A stretch of 59,692 bases of DNA from Bradyrhizobium sp. Ec3.3 (lineage in GTDB: Bacteria; Pseudomonadota; Alphaproteobacteria; Rhizobiales; Xanthobacteraceae): contig NZ_AXAS01000053.1 in assembly GCF_000472925.1 (NCBI RefSeq), positions 1-59,692 of the forward strand, read 5' to 3'. The first letter of the stretch is position 1; each line of letters opens with the position of its first letter. The position numbers and the translations under genes were made by a program. The notes under the pieces are model-generated. The model was not told the DNA's origin. It saw nothing but the letters and a program-made list of their open reading frames with translations, and did no database searches. Of the stretch, positions 52,788 through 59,692 are shown piece after piece.

Positions 52788-54035
52788 TCATGACGCGGCG
52801 GAGCCGGTGACCGCGGCGGCGGGGGCCGCTTCGCGTGGCGCGCGGCGGCCATTGAGCACCACGCCGATCATGGTGAAGCGCACCAGCAGGCGATAGCTCG
52901 CCAGCATCAGGGGAAGCGCGACGCCGAGAATGGTCGCGAACTTGATTGGCCAGGGCCAGTCGAGTTGCGACACCGCGACCTGCAACGCCATCACGATCGG
53001 CATTTGGATCAGATAGAGCCAGTAGGATGCGTCTGCGAGATAGCGGCGCGTCGGACTGAACGTGGACATGAAGCGGAGCGCGAGTCCGATGACCGCGAAC
53101 GTTGAGGTCCATATTGCCGGTGCATAGAGAACGGCGGAGACAAGCCTGAGCGTGTCGGAGCGGATCGGCAGCTTTGGCGCACCCGGCGCGGACGTCACCA
53201 CGCCGGCGAGGACGAAACAGATCAGGATCAGGCCGAGCGCCAGCACTAGGTGCGACAGCCAGCGTCGCTCCAGAATCCGCAGCAGGTCGCGCTGCCGATG
53301 CAACAGCCAGCCGATGCGGAATGCGGTGCCGAAACCGATCCAAGACGGCAGGTTGGTGATGAGCGATTGATCTGGCGTCCTGATCCCCATCACGCTGATC
53401 CATTTCTGGTCGAGGCTGAGGTCGATGCCGATTGGGATCGCCAGAACCAGGTGAGCCAGCGGATTTCGTATGGTCCATGCGAAGAGCCGGTCGAGGGCCG
53501 TTCGCAGAGCGCCGGACGCATCGAGCCGGACGATGACGCCGCGCAGCAAAAGCATGGCGACATAGAGCTCCAGCAACACATAGAGAAACCAGAGATGGGC
53601 GGGGGGGAAATTCGGCAGCACCGGCGGCCAGCCACGCGCGCCGTGGACCGGACCGCCATTCGGAAAGCTGGATGCCCAGATCACGACCATCGCCATAGGC
53701 GTAAACACGATCGGCCAGCCGATCACGAGCGGTAGCCCGATCCTCTGCAACCTGTCCCTTACAAAGCCCCAGGCTCCCCGGCGATGAAAGCTCATGCGGG
53801 CGAAGAAGCCCGCCATCAGGAAGAAGGTCGTCATCCGGAAGACGTGGATGGCGAAGAACAACAGGCCCAGGGCCGCGCTTTGATGGGTGTCCTGGATGAA
53901 CCAGAACCCGGTCGGGGCAGGGACAAATGACAATGTCGCGTGCAGGGCAATGCCGAGCAGCGGGGCAAACCCCCTCACCGCATCGAGGGCGTGCAGCCGT
54001 TCAAACGCGGAGGGGGCGGTGGTCAAGCGAGACAT
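52788..54035 (-). CDS. Acyltransferase family 3 membrane protein
   Basis: 415 residues from the ATG at 54035, with about ten membrane helices. The RLHALDAVRGFAPLLGI N-terminal signature and the following FFLMAGFFARM are typical of the OafA/MdoC-type acyltransferase fold. It should transfer acyl groups to cell-surface glycans or other extracytoplasmic acceptors. It stands alone. Confidence 0.85.
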   Translation of the reverse strand: MSRLTTAPSAFERLHALDAVRGFAPLLGIALHATLSFVPAPTGFWFIQDTHQSAALGLLFFAIHVFRMTTFFLMAGFFARMSFHRRGAWGFVRDRLQRIGLPLVIGWPIVFTPMAMVVIWASSFPNGGPVHGARGWPPVLPNFPPAHLWFLYVLLELYVAMLLLRGVIVRLDASGALRTALDRLFAWTIRNPLAHLVLAIPIGIDLSLDQKWISVMGIRTPDQSLITNLPSWIGFGTAFRIGWLLHRQRDLLRILERRWLSHLVLALGLILICFVLAGVVTSAPGAPKLPIRSDTLRLVSAVLYAPAIWTSTFAVIGLALRFMSTFSPTRRYLADASYWLYLIQMPIVMALQVAVSQLDWPWPIKFATILGVALPLMLASYRLLVRFTMIGVVLNGRRAPREAAPAAAVTGSAAS

Positions 54036-54398
54036 GGACGGGCTCGTGCTCGCTGGAGAGGGCCTTCTGCCTGACAATCTGCCCGATCTTGCCAGGGCCC
54101 TCTTGCCCGATCCGGAAATCGGCTAGCCGATTTCTCGACGCCGCTGGCCGATTTTGCGATCACGGTCGGCGTCCCCGCGTTGATCGTCTGGCGAAGATGA
54201 TATTGCGGAACGCCGTCGGGGCACCAGCAGGCGTGAGCGATTTCTGCTCAAGCGACGGACGCTCATTCGCAAAGCTTACGTGAAGCTTACAGGAGACGAA
54301 AAGGCGGATGGCGCTCGCCTTTTTGCTGGCCGAAACCCGGCGGATAGTGGAAGAAATCTGCGAAGCGGTACGAGCCGCGGGTTTCCGGCGGGACTACA
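54036..54398. other. Divergent promoter interval
   Basis: It separates the acyltransferase gene from the two-component system. The tandem repeat at 54272-54290 is the only clear element; no small gene is recognised. Confidence 0.5.
54272..54290 (+). promoter_or_regulatory. OmpR/PhoB-type tandem operator upstream of the two-component system
   Basis: AAGCTTAC occurs twice with an 11-bp period (54272-54279 and 54283-54290), leaving GCTTAC-N5-GCTTAC. OmpR-family regulators bind such direct repeats head to tail, and QseB/PmrA-like sites have the same form. It lies 108 bp before the response regulator start, which suggests autoregulation. Confidence 0.65.
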
Positions 54399-55073
54399 AT
54401 GCGTCTTCTGATCGTCGAGGACAATGTCGAGCTGTCGCGGCTGGTTGCGAACGGCCTGACGGTGGCGGGCTATGAGAGCGACATCGTCAGCAGCGCGGCC
54501 GAGGCGCGCGAGGCGGTGCGCAACGTCAGCTATGCCGCGATGATCCTCGATCTCGGCCTGCCCGACGGGGACGGTCTGGCCGTGCTGCGCGAGCTGCGCC
54601 GCCACATGGACCCGTTGCCCGTGCTGGTGTTGACCGCGCGGGGGGGCTTGCAGGACCGGGTCAACGGCCTGCGCAGCGGCGCCGACGATTATCTCGCAAA
54701 GCCGTTCGCGCTGGAGGAGCTGGTGGCGCGGCTGGAGGCGATCCTGCGCCGTCCCGGCCAGTTGCTCGGCCGCTCGCTGCGGCTTGCCAACCTCGTCTAT
54801 GACACCGAGAGCCGGCAGATCTTCGTCGACGACAAGCCGCGGATCATTTCTGCGCGCGAGACGTCGGTGCTGGAGATCCTGCTGCGGCGGCAGGGACGGG
54901 TGGTGCCGAAGAAGAATGTCGAGGACCACATTTTCGGGCTCGAGGGCGAGGTCGCGTCCAACGCCGTGGAAGTCTACGTCTCGCGGCTGCGCAAGCAGCT
55001 CGCCGAGCACGGCGCCAGGGTCGTGATCCACACCATCCGCGGTGTCGGCTATCTGATGGCCGAGGAGAAATAG
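54399..55073 (+). CDS. OmpR-family response regulator
   Basis: 224 residues. Receiver domain with E7/D8, phospho-acceptor D51 (MILDLGLPDGDG), T81-region and K102 (YLAKPFALEEL). A linker leads to the winged helix (residues 125-220) ending RLRKQLAEHGARVVIHTIRGVGYLM. It is followed at 1 bp by its kinase. Similar to TctD/QseB-type regulators. Confidence 0.93.
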   Translation: MRLLIVEDNVELSRLVANGLTVAGYESDIVSSAAEAREAVRNVSYAAMILDLGLPDGDGLAVLRELRRHMDPLPVLVLTARGGLQDRVNGLRSGADDYLAKPFALEELVARLEAILRRPGQLLGRSLRLANLVYDTESRQIFVDDKPRIISARETSVLEILLRRQGRVVPKKNVEDHIFGLEGEVASNAVEVYVSRLRKQLAEHGARVVIHTIRGVGYLMAEEK

Positions 55074-55074
55074 C

Positions 55075-56430
55075 GTGCCGCGCCTGAGGTCACCGACGTT
55101 CAAATCGCTGATCTGGCGCATCGTCTTCCTGCATATCGTCGCGATCGCCGTGGTGGCGATCTTCCTGCCGCTGGTCCTGTTCTGGCTGTTGAACTCGGAG
55201 ATCGGCGAGTTACATCGCGCGGCCATGCGGGCGCAGGCCGAGGTTCTCGCCGAGCGCATCGCCGTGCAGCCGGATGGCAGGATCACGTTCAACCTGCCTG
55301 ACAGCCTCCGGGGCCTCTATTCGGAGGCTTATGGCCGCTACCAATATGACATCAGCGATGCCGACGGCAGGGTGCTGTTCTCCTCGCACAAGAAGACCGG
55401 CGCGGCAGCCTCGGAGACCATTTCCGGCGCGGGCGTCACGCGCACCATCGACGACAGGACCGTGCGCATCCAGGTCGCCGAGGATCTCGCGCACCGCGAC
55501 GTCATCATCGACGACATCGTCGCCAATTTCTTCCGGCGCGTCGGCTGGATCACGATTCCGATCCTCCTGGTCCTGCTCGCCACCGACATCATCATTTTCC
55601 GCCGCGCCATCTCGCCGCTGCTGAAGGCTTCGGAGGAGGCGAGCAATATCGGTCCGGCGCGCACCGATATCCGCCTTCCGACCGAGCAGATCCCGCGCGA
55701 GATCCTGCCGCTGGTCACCGCCGTCAACCAGGCGCTCGACCGGCTCGAGGACGGTTTTCGCGTGCAACGGCAGTTTACCGCGGACGCCGCGCATCAGCTG
55801 CGCACGCCGCTCGCGATCCTGCGCACCCGGATCGAGACATTGGGCGATGGCGCGGCCAGAAAGGCGCTGCACGCCGACATCGAGGGCATGAGCCGGATCG
55901 TCGCGCAGCTGCTGGAGATCGCCGAGCTCGATACGCTGGTGCTCGATCCCGGCGAGACCGCGGACCTGCGTGCCGTCTGCGCCGAGGTGATCGGCTCGAT
56001 CGCGCCGCTTGCGCTGGCCCAGAACAAGGACATCGCGCTGAGGGGCACCGACGCACCGGTCCTGATCCACGGCAATTCCGAGATGCTGCAACGGGCGATC
56101 TTTAATCTTGCGGAGAACGCCATCAAGTTCACCGCGAAGCATACCGCTGTCGATGTCGAGGTCAGCGGCGACGGTGTGGTGCGGGTGCGCGATTGCGGCC
56201 CCGGCATCGCGGAGGCCGAGCGCGAGCTGATCTTCCAGCGGTTCTGGCGCGCCGACCGCCAGCGCAGCGACGGCGCGGGCCTTGGGCTGTCGATCGTGCG
56301 CGGCGTCGCGGAGGATCACGCGGCGAGCATCACCGTCGAAAATCTCCCCGGCGGCGGCGCCCAGTTCACGCTGTGCTTCAAGCTGGCGGACGGAGCGGGA
56401 GACGCTGACAAGAAATCGGCGCGGCATTGA
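55075..56430 (+). CDS. Sensor histidine kinase (TctE-like)
   Basis: 451 residues from a GTG. Membrane helices lie near 15-38 and 157-175. The periplasmic loop (about 40-155) fits the two-component sensor N-terminal (2CSK_N) type found in TctE-like kinases. A HAMP-like segment, then the HisKA box FTADAAHQLRTPLAILR with H240, and the ATPase boxes (ENAIKFT, DCGPGIAEAE, GAGLGLSIVRGV). It should phosphorylate the adjacent regulator. Signal unknown, possibly a carboxylic acid. Confidence 0.92.
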   Translation: MPRLRSPTFKSLIWRIVFLHIVAIAVVAIFLPLVLFWLLNSEIGELHRAAMRAQAEVLAERIAVQPDGRITFNLPDSLRGLYSEAYGRYQYDISDADGRVLFSSHKKTGAAASETISGAGVTRTIDDRTVRIQVAEDLAHRDVIIDDIVANFFRRVGWITIPILLVLLATDIIIFRRAISPLLKASEEASNIGPARTDIRLPTEQIPREILPLVTAVNQALDRLEDGFRVQRQFTADAAHQLRTPLAILRTRIETLGDGAARKALHADIEGMSRIVAQLLEIAELDTLVLDPGETADLRAVCAEVIGSIAPLALAQNKDIALRGTDAPVLIHGNSEMLQRAIFNLAENAIKFTAKHTAVDVEVSGDGVVRVRDCGPGIAEAERELIFQRFWRADRQRSDGAGLGLSIVRGVAEDHAASITVENLPGGGAQFTLCFKLADGAGDADKKSARH

Positions 56431-56436
56431 CGCTGC

Positions 56437-56461
56437 ACCCTCTCTCCTTGTGGGAGAGGGT
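56437..56461. repeat. Intergenic hairpin after the kinase gene
   Basis: ACCCTCTCTCC-TTGT-GGGAGAGGGT, imperfect by one base. Such hairpins recur in Bradyrhizobium intergenic DNA and may end the kinase transcript. Confidence 0.5.
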
Positions 56462-56484
56462 GGATCGCATCGGCCTTGATGCGG

Positions 56485-56691
56485 AGCGGCATCAACGATG
56501 GCCGGGAAGCGGCCGGCCCAGTTATACCCGTTGCGGGTGAAGCAGCGGACCTTCGGGCCATCCCGGCGCACCATCAGCCGGTAGCCGTCGTGCTTGATCT
56601 CGTGAAGCCAGTCAGCCCCGGACGGCGGCCGGGCCACCTTCGACGGCAGGCACGGTTCAATGAAGCCGGATGGGCGCCGCCGTTGGACCAT
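56485..56691 (-). pseudogene. N-terminal remnant of an ATP-dependent DNA ligase
   Basis: About 69 residues match the start of LigD/LigC-type ligases. HEIKHDGYRLMVRRDG holds the nucleotidyl-acceptor lysine motif (K-x-D-G-x-R), preceded by FIEPCLPSKVARPPSG. After FPAIVDAA the frame loses all similarity. Full-length ligases have 300 or more residues, so this is a fragment left by deletion or insertion. Confidence 0.85.
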
Positions 56692-56799
56692 GACGGGAGG
56701 ATAGGGCAGCGTGCGACGGGTTCAATCTTCGAGAAAGTGCCCTCGCGTTAACCCTCAACCTTTGGCAGTGTGGTAGTGCTTCGTCGGGGGGCTGCTGGA

Positions 56800-57643
56800 A
56801 TGGCCAAACAGACAATCACACACGATCCCGACGACGTGCTTATCGTCGGGCAGGTTGGCCGATGGGCCGCTGAGAAGCATGACCGCCTGCGGAAATATAT
56901 CGACGCTTCGCACAATGCGCGCGCGAAATTCTTGCCGCCGATCGGCAGGGCGAGCGCGAGTTACATCGAACTTTATTCGGGTGCAGGCCGTTCGGTCATC
57001 AAGCATACGACGAACATCATCGACGGCAGTGCCGTGGTCGCTTTCAAGGCGTCGAAGGCGACCGCCCATCCGTTCTCCGATATGCACCTGTCCGATCTGA
57101 AGCCGGAGAACTCATCGGCGCTGGGGCAGCGCATCAAGGCGCTTGGCGGTGCCGCTACTACGACAAGCTATGTGGGCCCAGCCGACATCGTGGTTGATCA
57201 GGTCATTCGAGCCATCAATCCTGCCGGTCTTCATCTCGCCTTCTTGGACCCTTCAATCTGGCGCAGTTGCCGTTCTCGATTATCGAACGCCTGTTGAGGG
57301 TGCGACGGATGGACCTGATAATCCATGTCAGCCTTCAGGACCTGCAACGTAATTTGGACGAATACACTCGTGAGGGTGGGACTTCGACAGCTTTGCGCCG
57401 GGCTGGAGGGATGTCGTCAACGTGCGACAAGCGATGGCACCCCTGCGCGCTGCTATAGTCGAGTATTGGTTGGGCCTTGTCCGTTCGCTCGGAACGCAAC
57501 CTGCGACAGGCATTCCCCTGATCGTCGGCGGAAAAGGTCAGCGCCTCTACTGGCTTGTCTTCGCAAGCTCAAATCCGCTTGGCGTGAAGCTGTGGAACAG
57601 CGTGCAGAACCTGACGAAGCAAGGATCGCTTTTCAATGGCTGA
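56800..57643 (+). pseudogene. tcmP: Three-Cys-motif partner protein TcmP, with two frameshifts
   Basis: The first 150 residues (from MAKQTITHDPDDVLIV) read normally to HLAFLDP. At 57252-57254 one base is missing; the frame continues as NLAQLPFSIIERLL. At about 57377-57380 another single base is missing; it continues as DFDSFAPGWRDVVNV, and the end is QGSLFNG. Repaired, the protein would have about 280 residues. TcmP genes always lie beside a DUF5131 gene, as here (8-bp overlap). Whether these are true mutations or assembly errors cannot be told from the sequence. Confidence 0.8.
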
Positions 57644-58388
57644 CACCTCGATCGAATGGACGGACGCAACGTGGAACCCGGTTGCGGGCTGCACAGTGAT
57701 CTCTCCCGGCTGCACGAATTGCTACGCGATGCGCATGGCGGCCCGTCTCGATGCGATGGGCATGAAGAAGTATCGCGGGCTCACCCGCAAGAGCGGCAAG
57801 CGCGCGGTGTGGACCGGCAAGGTCAGGCTCGATCGGGAAGCGCTCAGCATCCCGGCAGGTTGGAAAAAGCCTCGCCGGATTTTTGTGAACTCGATGTCGG
57901 ACCTTTTTCACGACGCCGTGCCGGCCGAATTTGTCGCCGCCGTCTGGGGCGCGATGCAGGCAACGCCGCAGCACACCTATCAAATTCTGACGAAGCGGCC
58001 GGATCGGATGGCGGACATCACCGCCTCATTGCCTCTGCTTCCGAACGTCTGGCTCGGGACGAGCGTCGAAAGTGCCGACTATCTCGGGCGCATTGATGAG
58101 CTGCGCAAGGTCGATGCCGTCGTCAGGTTCGTTTCGTTCGAGCCACTACTCGGGTCGGTGGCCGGCGCCGATCTTAGAGGTATCCATTGGGCGATCGTCG
58201 GCGGCGAGAGCGGCCCGCGCGCGCGACCGATGGAGGAACGGTGGGTAGCGGAGATTGAAACCGCATGTCGCAAGGCGCGGACGGCCTTCTTCTTCAAGCA
58301 GTGGGGCGGCGTTCGCAAAAAGAGCACCGGCAGGCACTATCGCGGGCGCACGTTCGATGAGATGCCGCGCGCCGCCACGATGTCCTGA
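57636..58388 (+). CDS. DUF5131 (phage Gp37/Gp68) three-Cys-motif protein
   Basis: 250 residues, intact. C19, C26 and C29 (GCTVISPGCTNCYAM) make the family's three-Cys motif, probably a metal or iron-sulfur site reminiscent of radical SAM enzymes. Conserved blocks follow: FVNSMSDLFHD, ILTKRPDRM, WLGTSVE, SFEPLLG and IVGGESGP. The family occurs in phages and mobile elements with TcmP; the reaction is not established. Confidence 0.9.
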   Translation: MADTSIEWTDATWNPVAGCTVISPGCTNCYAMRMAARLDAMGMKKYRGLTRKSGKRAVWTGKVRLDREALSIPAGWKKPRRIFVNSMSDLFHDAVPAEFVAAVWGAMQATPQHTYQILTKRPDRMADITASLPLLPNVWLGTSVESADYLGRIDELRKVDAVVRFVSFEPLLGSVAGADLRGIHWAIVGGESGPRARPMEERWVAEIETACRKARTAFFFKQWGGVRKKSTGRHYRGRTFDEMPRAATMS

Positions 58389-58468
58389 TCACCGGCGGTC
58401 CGCCAGCAAAGGGCTTCGCAAAGGAAGTCGATGCGCCAGAAAACGATTGTTGTCGCCAAACTCATAGG

Positions 58469-58693
58469 GTGCCTTCCGATAGCTTGGTTCGGCGGGAATG
58501 TAGTTTTGGTATTTTAGCTACCGGCACGTGGATTTTTGTCGCTCTCTTTTCTTTTTTGCCAGACGCTGTTTTCGAATTGATCGCTGTGACTTTTCTTTGG
58601 CTCTGTCGTATCGGTCTCTATGTCGCCCTCTTGGTTTTCTGGGCGTTTGAGCGTCCACCGACCGCTCCTAAAACCCGCGCCTCCAGCTCATGA
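58469..58693 (+). CDS. Small membrane protein, function unknown
   Basis: 74 residues from a GTG at 58469, with two hydrophobic helices (about 14-32 and 37-58) and a polar C-terminus. I see no clear ribosome site. Possibly a phage holin-like or element-borne membrane peptide; unassigned. Confidence 0.35.
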   Translation: MPSDSLVRRECSFGILATGTWIFVALFSFLPDAVFELIAVTFLWLCRIGLYVALLVFWAFERPPTAPKTRASSS

Positions 58694-58748
58694 AGAACCG
58701 GCGTGGCCCTTGGCTTCGTGACAGCACCGCAAAGGCCAGTGAGTTCGG

Positions 58749-58838
58749 CTACAGCGCCAGCCACCAAACCGCCAGCGCGACCATGACGACGATCACCGCG
58801 ACGAAGATCAGCGCCCCCGTGTTCGACATGCGCCACAT
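58749..58838 (-). CDS. Possible 29-residue single-helix membrane peptide
   Basis: Starts at ATG 58838 (or 58829) and consists almost entirely of one hydrophobic helix (ALIFVAVIVVMVALAVWWLA). It lies just downstream of the terminase-like remnant. Small peptides of this form are common near phage lysis or packaging genes, but it could also be chance. Confidence 0.35.
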   Translation of the reverse strand: MWRMSNTGALIFVAVIVVMVALAVWWLAL

Positions 58839-58924
58839 CGCGCACCGCCTTTGTGTGCGAGATGGTACAATAGTTAAGCGCGATATGATCTGAGGCAACC
58901 CGCAGCAAGAACGATGCCGGAGCG

Positions 58925-59373
58925 TCAGTCCTGCTCAGCGAGCGATGGTTCCACTCGTCCGCCTTGGCAAGAGCGGCTGCCGCCATCTCGCGCCGGACCT
59001 GATCCACGACCGCGTCGATACTGCGCCGAACCTGCATGTCGCGCGAGCATCGGGCCGCCATGCCGGATAGATGCGTCAGCGTAATGCCAGCGAGTTCATC
59101 GATCAGGGCATCGACATCGTCCCGGCGCACCAGTTCGCGCCGCTTCTCCATCAGCCGCAGTTGCAGCATCTCGGTCTTTGCCCTGACGTGATCTGCGTCC
59201 GCCTCACTGCGCGGCGATTGTCGCCTCTCGCGCCGCAAGTATCGAAGGTAGGCAACGCGGCTCTGATCAAGCGGGAAGCCGTCACCTTGCCGCTGGATCA
59301 CGCCTTCCGCTTCGAGCTTGCCGATGTAGGCCCGGCTGCAATCGAGGCGGATCGCTAGTGCCGACGCGCTGAC
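58925..59373 (-). pseudogene. Phage terminase small-subunit-like gene, frameshifted
   Basis: The frame from 59373 leftwards shows an N-terminal HTH (VSASALAIRLDCSRAYIG), then GFPLDQSRVAYLRYLRRERR and a long helical region typical of Nu1-like small terminase subunits or similar phage packaging proteins. Near 58955 a single-base shift is needed to reach a natural ending, VEPSLAEQD and a stop at 58925. Upstream of 59373 there is no start codon; the coding potential shifts to another frame towards the window edge. Confidence 0.6.
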
Positions 59374-59692
59374 CTTTCCGGATCGCGGGCAAAAGGCGAC
59401 GGGCGCGCGATCATTGGTGACGGCCTCAGTAATCGTGTTCGCTCGCGTTGCGTCGCGGCAGGATACCTCACTTCCGCTTCCGGCGGCATAGCGGACGATA
59501 ACTCCGACTTGCCCCTGGGCTCAGTCGGTCGTGAATGACCCGAGGAGAAATTTGCTCCGCCCTGAACCACTGCATCAAGCTTAGCCTGCGCACGAAGACG
59601 GTAGGCTCGCGGCGTGGTATCATTGCCATCGGTAGGCGGCTCTCCGGGGAGAGGCAGATGCCAGCCACAATCGGACGGCGAGAGTTGATAGC
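59374..59692 (-). other. Degraded coding DNA at the window edge
   Basis: A leftward frame from the window end (about 59690 to 59355) has phage-like composition and overlaps the terminase frame, suggesting one gene split by a frameshift near 59400-59460. I cannot name the product from what is visible. Confidence 0.4.

Overview
The window is high-GC DNA from an alphaproteobacterium, most likely Bradyrhizobium or a close relative. Four things point there: intergenic palindromes of the type scattered through Bradyrhizobium genomes (39865-39912, and the pair near 43.9 and 45.7 kb), a PleC/DivJ-type histidine kinase, TakP-like TRAP binding proteins, and a perfect FixK/FNR-type box at 51123-51136. 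No rRNA, tRNA or CRISPR array was recognised.

Left region (130-9219). A leftward operon matches the nitrilase-containing Nit1C / MSMEG_0565-0572 type of cluster: nitrogen-starvation-type small protein, Nit6803-type nitrilase, radical SAM protein, GNAT acetyltransferase, AIR-synthase-like protein, GT4 glycosyltransferase, MSMEG_0570-type small protein, flavin monooxygenase, and a trailing cupin. A divergent MocR-type (GntR plus aminotransferase fold) regulator faces it. Related clusters have been linked to growth on cyanide; the biochemistry of most members is unresolved.

Catabolic region (9912-24557). Two divergent operons flank a LacI-family regulator whose intergenic region holds two identical 14-bp palindromes. 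The left arm encodes a periplasmic binding protein, MaoC hydratase, class I CoA-transferase, acyl-CoA dehydrogenase and a double-domain tautomerase. The right arm encodes three DapA/N-acetylneuraminate-lyase-fold enzymes, a class III CoA-transferase, a second acyl-CoA dehydrogenase, two MaoC-like proteins (one lacking the catalytic dyad), a DUF4286-like protein and an amino-acid-type ABC importer. Together these look like uptake and CoA-dependent degradation of an organic acid I cannot name. A truncated LLM-type monooxygenase lies at the right edge.

Accessory region (24.8-33.3 kb). A YciI-like protein, GMC oxidoreductase, quinone oxidoreductase, two LysR regulators, a secreted alpha/beta hydrolase and an orphan binding protein lie next to dusA, a known integration site for genomic islands. 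Two 101-bp repeats (9494-9594 and 25266-25366) contain the dusA 5' motif encoding PMMDW and then close in a stop codon; the second keeps more of the dusA 5' end. This suggests that one or two decayed elements entered dusA in tandem. No integrase remains in the window.

Core-like region (33.3-46 kb). dusA, retropepsin-like protease, DUF1289 protein, histidine kinase, NhaD-type antiporter, 6PGDH-family dehydrogenase, VOC protein, Mrp/ApbC ATPase, two tandem TakP-like binding proteins with strong terminators, a membrane protein and a TorF-like porin.

Right region (46.2-59.7 kb). A SAM-domain/cyclase/ATPase regulator, several small proteins, an acyltransferase, and an OmpR-type two-component system preceded by an 11-bp-period direct repeat. 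Then come remnants: a DNA ligase fragment, a frameshifted tcmP next to an intact DUF5131 (Gp37/Gp68) gene, and a frameshifted terminase-small-subunit-like gene, consistent with a decayed prophage at the window edge.
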